The translations under genes were made by a program, and so were the position numbers. DNA of 64,000 bases, from NCBI RefSeq assembly GCF_003583765.1, contig NZ_QXQA01000004.1, positions 294,171 through 358,170 of the forward strand, given 5' to 3'. This DNA comes from Paenibacillus nanensis. Lineage in GTDB: Bacteria > Bacillota > Bacilli > Paenibacillales > Paenibacillaceae. Under the pieces are notes generated by a model, which ran no database searches, was not told the origin of the DNA, and worked only from the letters and a program-made list of their open reading frames with translations. Within the stretch, counting starts at the first letter, position 1; each line of letters starts with the position of its first letter. Below are positions 59,618 to 64,000 of the stretch, in pieces.

Positions 59618-60667
59618 ATGAGTGCAAACGATACGATAAAACTTACTTCCTTATCCAGCAAAGGCGGCTGCGGCTGCAAGATTGGCCCGGCCGATTTAAA
59701 GGAGGTCATCTCCAGCTTGCCTGCGGCAGAACGCCATCCGGACCTGCTTGTAGGCATTGAAACGAGCGACGACGCGGGCGTATTCCGCCTTAACGATGAA
59801 ATGGCCATGGTGCAGACTGTCGATTTTTTCACGCCGATTGTCGATGATCCGTATTCGTTCGGCCAGATTGCTGCCGCTAACGCGATTAGCGATATATACG
59901 CGATGGGCGGCAAGCCGTTAACGGTGTTAAATATTGTGGCATTTCCGATCTCTACGCTGGACAAGCGTATATTAGCCGATATTTTGCGCGGCGCGGCGGA
60001 TAAAGTGAAGGAAGCCGGCGCTACATTAGTCGGCGGCCACTCGATCGATGACAAGGAGCCGAAGTTCGGTCTTGCGGTAACGGGGGTCGTGCATCCTGAC
60101 AAGGTCAAAACGAATGCGGGAGCGAAGCCGGGGGACAAGCTTATTCTGACCAAGCCGATCGGTGTAGGCATTATGACCACATCGATTAAAAAGGATCAGC
60201 TTTCCGGCGAGGAAATAACGCGGGTAACCGAGGTGATGGCTGCGCTGAACAAAACATCGGCAGAAATCATGAACAAGTATGAGACGCACGCTTGTACGGA
60301 CGTAACCGGTTTTGGCCTCATCGGACACGCGCTGGAAATGGCGAAAGGCAGTGGAGCAGGTATTGTCATTCACAACGCGGCCGTGCCTAAGCTGCCGCGG
60401 GTAAGAGAACTAGCTGATAACGGCTTCGTTCCCGGAGGCACCAAAAACAATTACAAGCATGTCGAAAACGACGTGGCGTTTCCAATCGCGATGGACCAGA
60501 TCGACCGCTGGATATTATGCGATGCGGTAACGTCCGGCGGTCTGCTGATCGCTTCTTCATCGGATCATGCGGATCGTTTGTTGGAGGAACTGAAGGCGGC
60601 GGGCGTTGAGGCAAGCATGATTGGGGAAGTTACGTCAGAGAACCCTGGACGCATTACTGTTCTCTAG
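59618..60667 (+). CDS. selD: Selenide, water dikinase
   Basis: 349 aa. ATG after GAGGG. GGCGCK (Cys18, Lys21) is the catalytic centre in the Cys form rather than selenocysteine. VGIETSDDAGVF and AANAISDIYAMGGKPLTVLN bind Mg-ATP; CTDVTGFGLIGH in the second half. Makes selenophosphate from selenide and ATP. Directly followed by mnmH, so selenium is used for tRNA modification at this locus. Confidence 0.96.
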   Translation: MSANDTIKLTSLSSKGGCGCKIGPADLKEVISSLPAAERHPDLLVGIETSDDAGVFRLNDEMAMVQTVDFFTPIVDDPYSFGQIAAANAISDIYAMGGKPLTVLNIVAFPISTLDKRILADILRGAADKVKEAGATLVGGHSIDDKEPKFGLAVTGVVHPDKVKTNAGAKPGDKLILTKPIGVGIMTTSIKKDQLSGEEITRVTEVMAALNKTSAEIMNKYETHACTDVTGFGLIGHALEMAKGSGAGIVIHNAAVPKLPRVRELADNGFVPGGTKNNYKHVENDVAFPIAMDQIDRWILCDAVTSGGLLIASSSDHADRLLEELKAAGVEASMIGEVTSENPGRITVL

Positions 60668-60693
60668 TCTAGAAAACAAAGGAGTCACACATC

Positions 60694-61728
60694 ATGTTTC
60701 AGGACATCACAGTCGAAGAAAGTATGGAGCTGCGCAAGCGCGGAGAGCTTACGCTAATCGACGTCAGATCGCCGTCCGAGTTCCGCGACGCGTCCATACC
60801 CGGCAGCCTGAACATTCCGATATTCGATGATCAGGAACGCGCCGAGATCGGCACGATCTACAAGCAAGTCAGCGTTGCCGCCGCCAAGGAGAGAGGGCTG
60901 GAGATCGTTTCGGCCAAGCTGCCGGCTTTTATTAAACAATTTGCTGAGCTGCCGAACAACAAAGCGGTTTTCTGCTGGCGCGGCGGCATGCGGAGCAAAA
61001 CAACCGCAACCGTGCTCTCCCTTATGGGCATTCGCGCTTATCGGATCAACGGCGGATACCGCGCTTACCGACAGTTCATTGTCGAAAAGCTGAATGACAT
61101 ATCGTTTAAACCGCGTTCGTTCGTCCTTCACGGGAATACGGGAAGCGGGAAGACGGCTATCCTGCATAAGCTAAAAGAAAACGGGCATCCCGTCCTCGAT
61201 TTGGAAGCACTGGCGGGTCACCGGGGCTCCATATTCGGCACGATGGGAAAGCCGCCCCATAATCAGAAGAAGTTCGACGCGCTTTTATTCGATGAAATAT
61301 TGGCGCGTCAGGAATCCGCTTATATGATATTTGAGGCGGAAAGCCGTAAAATCGGAAATATTACGGTTCCAGAGCTCATCATGAATTGGAGAGCCGATGG
61401 CTTTCATATTTTGATTGAGCTTCCGATTGAAGCGCGCGTAAAACAAATTATTCAGGATTACAAGCCATGGGATAACCTTGAGTCTTGCTTGCGGTCGTTC
61501 CGGGTTATTAAATCGAGAATCCATACGCCGATCGCTTCCGAGATTGAACAATGTTTGGTAAGCGAAAGATTTGAAAAAGCGGTTAAATTGCTGCTAGAGC
61601 ATTATTATGATCCGCGGTACTCGCACTCTTCCGGGGAGCATCATGAGCATATGAATGAGATTGTGCAAGCAGATACCGTTGAAGAAGCGCATCGCAGGGT
61701 TGAAGAGATCATAAAAGAAAACAGATAA
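60694..61728 (+). CDS. mnmH: tRNA 2-selenouridine synthase
   Basis: 344 aa. ATG after GGAG. N-terminal rhodanese domain (LIDVRSPSEFRDASIPGSLN; catalytic CWRGGMRS) and a P-loop GNTGSGKT in the second half. Replaces sulfur by selenium in 2-thiouridine at the tRNA wobble base, using selenophosphate from SelD. Operon with selD, 26 bp apart. Confidence 0.96.
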   Translation: MFQDITVEESMELRKRGELTLIDVRSPSEFRDASIPGSLNIPIFDDQERAEIGTIYKQVSVAAAKERGLEIVSAKLPAFIKQFAELPNNKAVFCWRGGMRSKTTATVLSLMGIRAYRINGGYRAYRQFIVEKLNDISFKPRSFVLHGNTGSGKTAILHKLKENGHPVLDLEALAGHRGSIFGTMGKPPHNQKKFDALLFDEILARQESAYMIFEAESRKIGNITVPELIMNWRADGFHILIELPIEARVKQIIQDYKPWDNLESCLRSFRVIKSRIHTPIASEIEQCLVSERFEKAVKLLLEHYYDPRYSHSSGEHHEHMNEIVQADTVEEAHRRVEEIIKENR

Positions 61729-61778
61729 GCAATGCATACTCTAGTGACTTGATTGCTAGGGTATCCATTGCTTTTTTT
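61727..61778 (+). terminator. Terminator of selD-mnmH
   Basis: AAGCAATG...CATTGCTT with an inner CTAG pairing, then seven T. Confidence 0.82.
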
Positions 61779-61848
61779 GTGTGTCAAAAAGAATAGATTT
61801 GGTAGGTACGTACCGTGTCCGTGCGAGAATGAGAGAATACTATAGCGG

Positions 61849-61854
61849 TATAAT
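61849..61854 (+). promoter_or_regulatory. Promoter -10 and nearby palindrome
   Basis: TATAAT within CGGTATAATAG, no clear -35. The perfect palindrome GGTACGTACC (61805-61814) lies ~35 bp upstream, possibly an operator. Confidence 0.45.
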
Positions 61855-61889
61855 AGATAAATAGATCGTACCGAACCTTCGCAGGAGGT

Positions 61890-62111
61890 ATGTCAACGGC
61901 AGGAATGACTTGCGCAATATGCGGTATATTCCATTCTTTTTCCTATCATCAAGTTAAATGCGCGTGCGGAGGATCGCTGCTCGAGCTTGGCCTCGTAACA
62001 GGTCCAATGCCCTGTATGGTGTGCATGCAGGAAGAGGACTGCGCCCCTCTTGCGGCAGCTATTGGGATGCGGGCACCTTACTCGCCGGACATAACGTTAC
62101 TTATCGAATAA
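61890..62111 (+). CDS. Cysteine-rich small protein, possibly frameshifted
   Basis: 73-codon frame with CAIC, CACGG and CMVC, a likely zinc-binding protein. AGGAGG sits only 1 nt before ATG 61890 and 16 nt before the next ATG, so the start is poor. An overlapping frame continues with PSCGSYWDAGTLLAGHNVTY up to 62230. One indel near 62045 would join the two. Status unsure. Confidence 0.4.
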   Translation: MSTAGMTCAICGIFHSFSYHQVKCACGGSLLELGLVTGPMPCMVCMQEEDCAPLAAAIGMRAPYSPDITLLIE

Positions 62112-62365
62112 TCGATGAAACGAATGGAACGGCCATTGCGGGTAGCCGCCAGGAAATAGCGGATGCCCAGAACAAGCTATTTCCGCTTCGCTGGAGGGCG
62201 CGGCAACTTGGGCGCACTCCTTCCGAGTAGTCGAAACCATGGGGCGACCATGTTGTTCTATTCAACACAGCACATAGGCTGAAATACGAGCGCATCTTTG
62301 AATAAAGCATTCCTCCGTTAAATAAATTTGAATCAACTATTTCATACGAAAGGGCGGGGGTAGAT

Positions 62366-63094
62366 ATGACGACTGCAAGCCGAAGCAGAAGCAAATGGAT
62401 CAAACATAAAGTGATGTCGCATGATCCGCTTCTTCGTAAGGCGCTGCCTTCGACGCGACTGATGACCCGGGAAAATTTTTTCGACATGCTTAGCCGTTAT
62501 CGAAGTGTCATCGTTAAGCCGACTAGCCAATGGGGCGGGAAAGGTGTCATGCTCGTCTCGATCTCGAGTGTGGGTTATTGCCTGCATGTGGAGAGGACTC
62601 GCTGGTATTACAGCACTCGAGAGCAGCTGTGGTCAGCACTTAGACGGCGGATGAACGGCAGTTATATTGTTCAGCGCCGTATTCCGCTTGCAACGGTTGG
62701 CGGGCGGCCCTATGATTTGCGGATCATGGTGCAGCGGCATGCTGGAAGAAAGGATTGGAAGGTGACGGGAAGGCTTGCTAAGGTAGCGGGCAGAGGGTAC
62801 ATCATAACGAATGTTGACCGCAGCAGCGGCAAAATCCTTTCGCTTGCGGAGGCGCTCCGGCGATCCAAGCTGTCATTGAAGCGTTCCTCAGCCATAATAA
62901 GACGTATTGATCGCATTTCGCTTCGATCTGCCAGGGTGCTGCAAGGATACTATCGAAGCATACGAACGGTCGGGCTCGATATTGGCCTCGATGCTTCCGG
63001 AAAAGTATGGATCATCGAACCAAACTTCAAACCAATGGCCGGATTGTTCGAAAAGTTCGGCAAGACGTATCGCCGAATTAAATCATATCGCTGA
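62366..63094 (+). CDS. YheC/YheD-like ATP-grasp protein
   Basis: 242 aa. ATG 62366 behind GGGGGTAG. VKPTSQWGGKGVMLVSI is the ATP-binding loop; GGRPYDLRIMVQRH and LDIGLDASGKVWIIEPN complete the ATP-grasp fold. YheC/YheD are spore-coat-associated in Bacillus, so a spore role is likely though not shown. Rich in Arg and Ser. Confidence 0.88.
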   Translation: MTTASRSRSKWIKHKVMSHDPLLRKALPSTRLMTRENFFDMLSRYRSVIVKPTSQWGGKGVMLVSISSVGYCLHVERTRWYYSTREQLWSALRRRMNGSYIVQRRIPLATVGGRPYDLRIMVQRHAGRKDWKVTGRLAKVAGRGYIITNVDRSSGKILSLAEALRRSKLSLKRSSAIIRRIDRISLRSARVLQGYYRSIRTVGLDIGLDASGKVWIIEPNFKPMAGLFEKFGKTYRRIKSYR

Positions 63095-63103
63095 TAGCTT
63101 TCG

Positions 63104-63129
63104 AGAACCCTGACGCCGTCAGGGTTCTT
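63104..63129. terminator. Bidirectional terminator
   Basis: AGAACCCTGAC pairs with GTCAGGGTTCT, loop of three. Between convergent genes. Confidence 0.82.
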
Positions 63130-63135
63130 ACGATT

Positions 63136-63513
63136 TCAGGCGCCATCTAGCGGATAGCTTACTGTCCGCGTTATCTGATTGTTTTCATCGACGAATACGA
63201 CCGTTGGGCGAAGTTGATCGATATCCGCATCCTCATACAGGCCCATACTGAGTATAATGATCAAGTCGCCCGGTTGAAATAAATGCGCGGGAGGACCGTT
63301 TAAACATATTTTACCCGAGCCCTCGGCTGCGGGGAGGGCGTACGTTTTCCAACGCGTCGCATTACGCAAGCTCGTCACTTGCACAATCTCGTATGGACGA
63401 ATATCGGCCGCCTTCATGAGCAGCGCGTCTATCGTTATGCTGCCGACATAATTTAAGTCGGCTTCGGTGACAACTGCCCGATGTATCTTACCTTTGCACA
63501 TCAAACGTTGCAT
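63136..63513 (-). CDS. panD: Aspartate 1-decarboxylase
   Basis: 125 aa. Makes beta-alanine for pantothenate from aspartate. YVGSITID holds the Gly24-Ser25 self-cleavage site that creates the pyruvoyl cofactor. MCKGKIHRAVVTEADLNYVG is the family start. Usually with panB and panC; here alone. Ribosome site GAGGA upstream. Confidence 0.95.
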   Translation of the reverse strand: MQRLMCKGKIHRAVVTEADLNYVGSITIDALLMKAADIRPYEIVQVTSLRNATRWKTYALPAAEGSGKICLNGPPAHLFQPGDLIIILSMGLYEDADIDQLRPTVVFVDENNQITRTVSYPLDGA

Positions 63514-63622
63514 TCTTGATCCTCCTCATTTACACCTTCACTATCATATGCCCTGCAATCGGAGACTGCGCTGGTCATTTGGGGCTGTATGTTTCCTCGA
63601 TTTAAATGTGAGAAACTCCCAG

Positions 63623-63652
63623 TTGATTCCGGTCATCGATTCATGGTATATT
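63623..63652 (+). promoter_or_regulatory. rRNA operon promoter P1
   Basis: TTGATT (63623-63628), 18-bp spacer, TATATT (63647-63652). First of two similar promoters. Confidence 0.72.
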
Positions 63653-63717
63653 CTTATTCCGGCCGCGAGACAAGCGGATCGGAAATGAGAAACGAATCGA
63701 ACGGCATCAATTTCCAG

Positions 63718-63747
63718 TTGATTTCATGTAACGATTCGTGATATATT
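63718..63747 (+). promoter_or_regulatory. rRNA operon promoter P2
   Basis: TTGATT (63718-63723), 18-bp spacer, TATATT (63742-63747). The blocks around P1 and P2 (CAGTTGATT ... CGATTC..TGRTATATT) are diverged direct repeats 95 bp apart. Confidence 0.75.
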
Positions 63748-63790
63748 ATTAGTCCGGCCACGAAATAGGCGGTCGGCAACGAAAGAAGTA

Positions 63791-63807
63791 TTGTTCTTTG
63801 AAAACTG
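63791..63807 (+). promoter_or_regulatory. boxA-like antitermination sequence
   Basis: TTGTTCTTTGAAAACTG, the usual NusB/NusE recognition region found before Firmicute 16S genes. Downstream (63861-63897) a GC-rich hairpin probably takes part in rRNA processing. Confidence 0.7.
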
Positions 63808-63929
63808 AACAACGAGCGAAACTGCCCTGTTAATTCGGTAACGAGTTAATAGATATAAGAAGTTTTCGTACTCGGCTTTAGCCGATGCGAAAAGCTTCAA
63901 GCAACAAACGTAATGAGCAATCAAACACT

Positions 63930-64000
63930 TTTATGGAGAGTTTGATCCTGGCTCAGGACGAACGCTGGCGGCGTGCCTAATACATGCAAGTCGAGCGGAG
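63930..64000 (+). rRNA. rrs: 16S ribosomal RNA, 5' end (cut by window edge)
   Basis: AGAGTTTGATCCTGGCTCAG (63937-63956) is the universal 16S 5' primer region (E. coli 8-27), followed by GACGAACGCTGGCGGCGTGC. The mature 5' end is estimated at ~63930. Runs off the window. Confidence 0.97.

Noticed and set aside
59455..60180. N-terminal extension of the YraQ-type frame
   Set aside because: It runs antisense through selD; a normal start lies at 59454.
1..64000. CRISPR arrays, IS elements, tRNA genes, prophage
   Set aside because: No regularly spaced repeats, transposase or integrase frames, tRNA cloverleaf or phage structural genes were seen by eye.

Overview
The window looks like chromosome of a spore-forming Paenibacillaceae-type Firmicute. 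The reasons are strong AGGAGG-type ribosome sites with TTG/GTG starts, a YheC/YheD-type ATP-grasp gene, a solute-binding protein fused to a copper-amine-oxidase-N-like domain, and at the right edge the first ~70 nt of a 16S rRNA gene behind twin promoters and a boxA-like sequence. The genus is an inference.

Layout. 1-15.6 kb is mostly single-gene units: a cut-off molybdopterin oxidoreductase, an AraC regulator, a short pyruvate kinase, a DMT transporter behind a purine-riboswitch-like leader, a possible ~115-nt leader RNA with a 10-codon ORF, a CD3324-type regulator, a thioredoxin-reductase-like flavoprotein, a 1523-aa Lhr-type helicase, a MarR-MFS efflux operon, an AraC regulator and an ABC-F ATPase. 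15.6-46.5 kb is an accessory region of about 40 short, mostly plus-strand genes: GNAT acetyltransferases, NUDIX hydrolases, VOC, DinB, HAD, HD, HIT, phosphatases, a TmrB-like kinase, a methyltransferase and an AlkD-like glycosylase. Several members are broken, and several promoters share an extended -10 (TGGTAYAAT). Inside it, 28.0-34.4 kb carries a complete cheA-cheW-mcp-cheR-cheB operon behind a c-di-GMP-I riboswitch and an intrinsic terminator, so second-messenger level probably controls synthesis of a chemosensory array.

46.5-63.5 kb holds an orphan secreted solute-binding-like protein, yebC, a quinone oxidoreductase with a WYL regulator, a BstA/DinB protein, an oxalate-decarboxylase-like bicupin with an unusual lid, an MFS transporter, an FMN reductase, an enolase-superfamily enzyme, a YraQ-type permease divergent from selD-mnmH (tRNA 2-selenouridine synthesis), a YheC/YheD protein and panD. 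The window ends in the rRNA operon leader.

Strongest leads: the purine-type aptamer with a rewired loop-loop contact whose P1 strand is shared with the terminator (predicted ON switch for an exporter); the self-terminated leader RNA at 3.9 kb; the c-di-GMP-controlled chemosensory operon; the overlapping HD-HIT-NUDIX operon, which suggests dinucleoside-polyphosphate turnover; and the bicupin lid change. All were read by eye without database searches.
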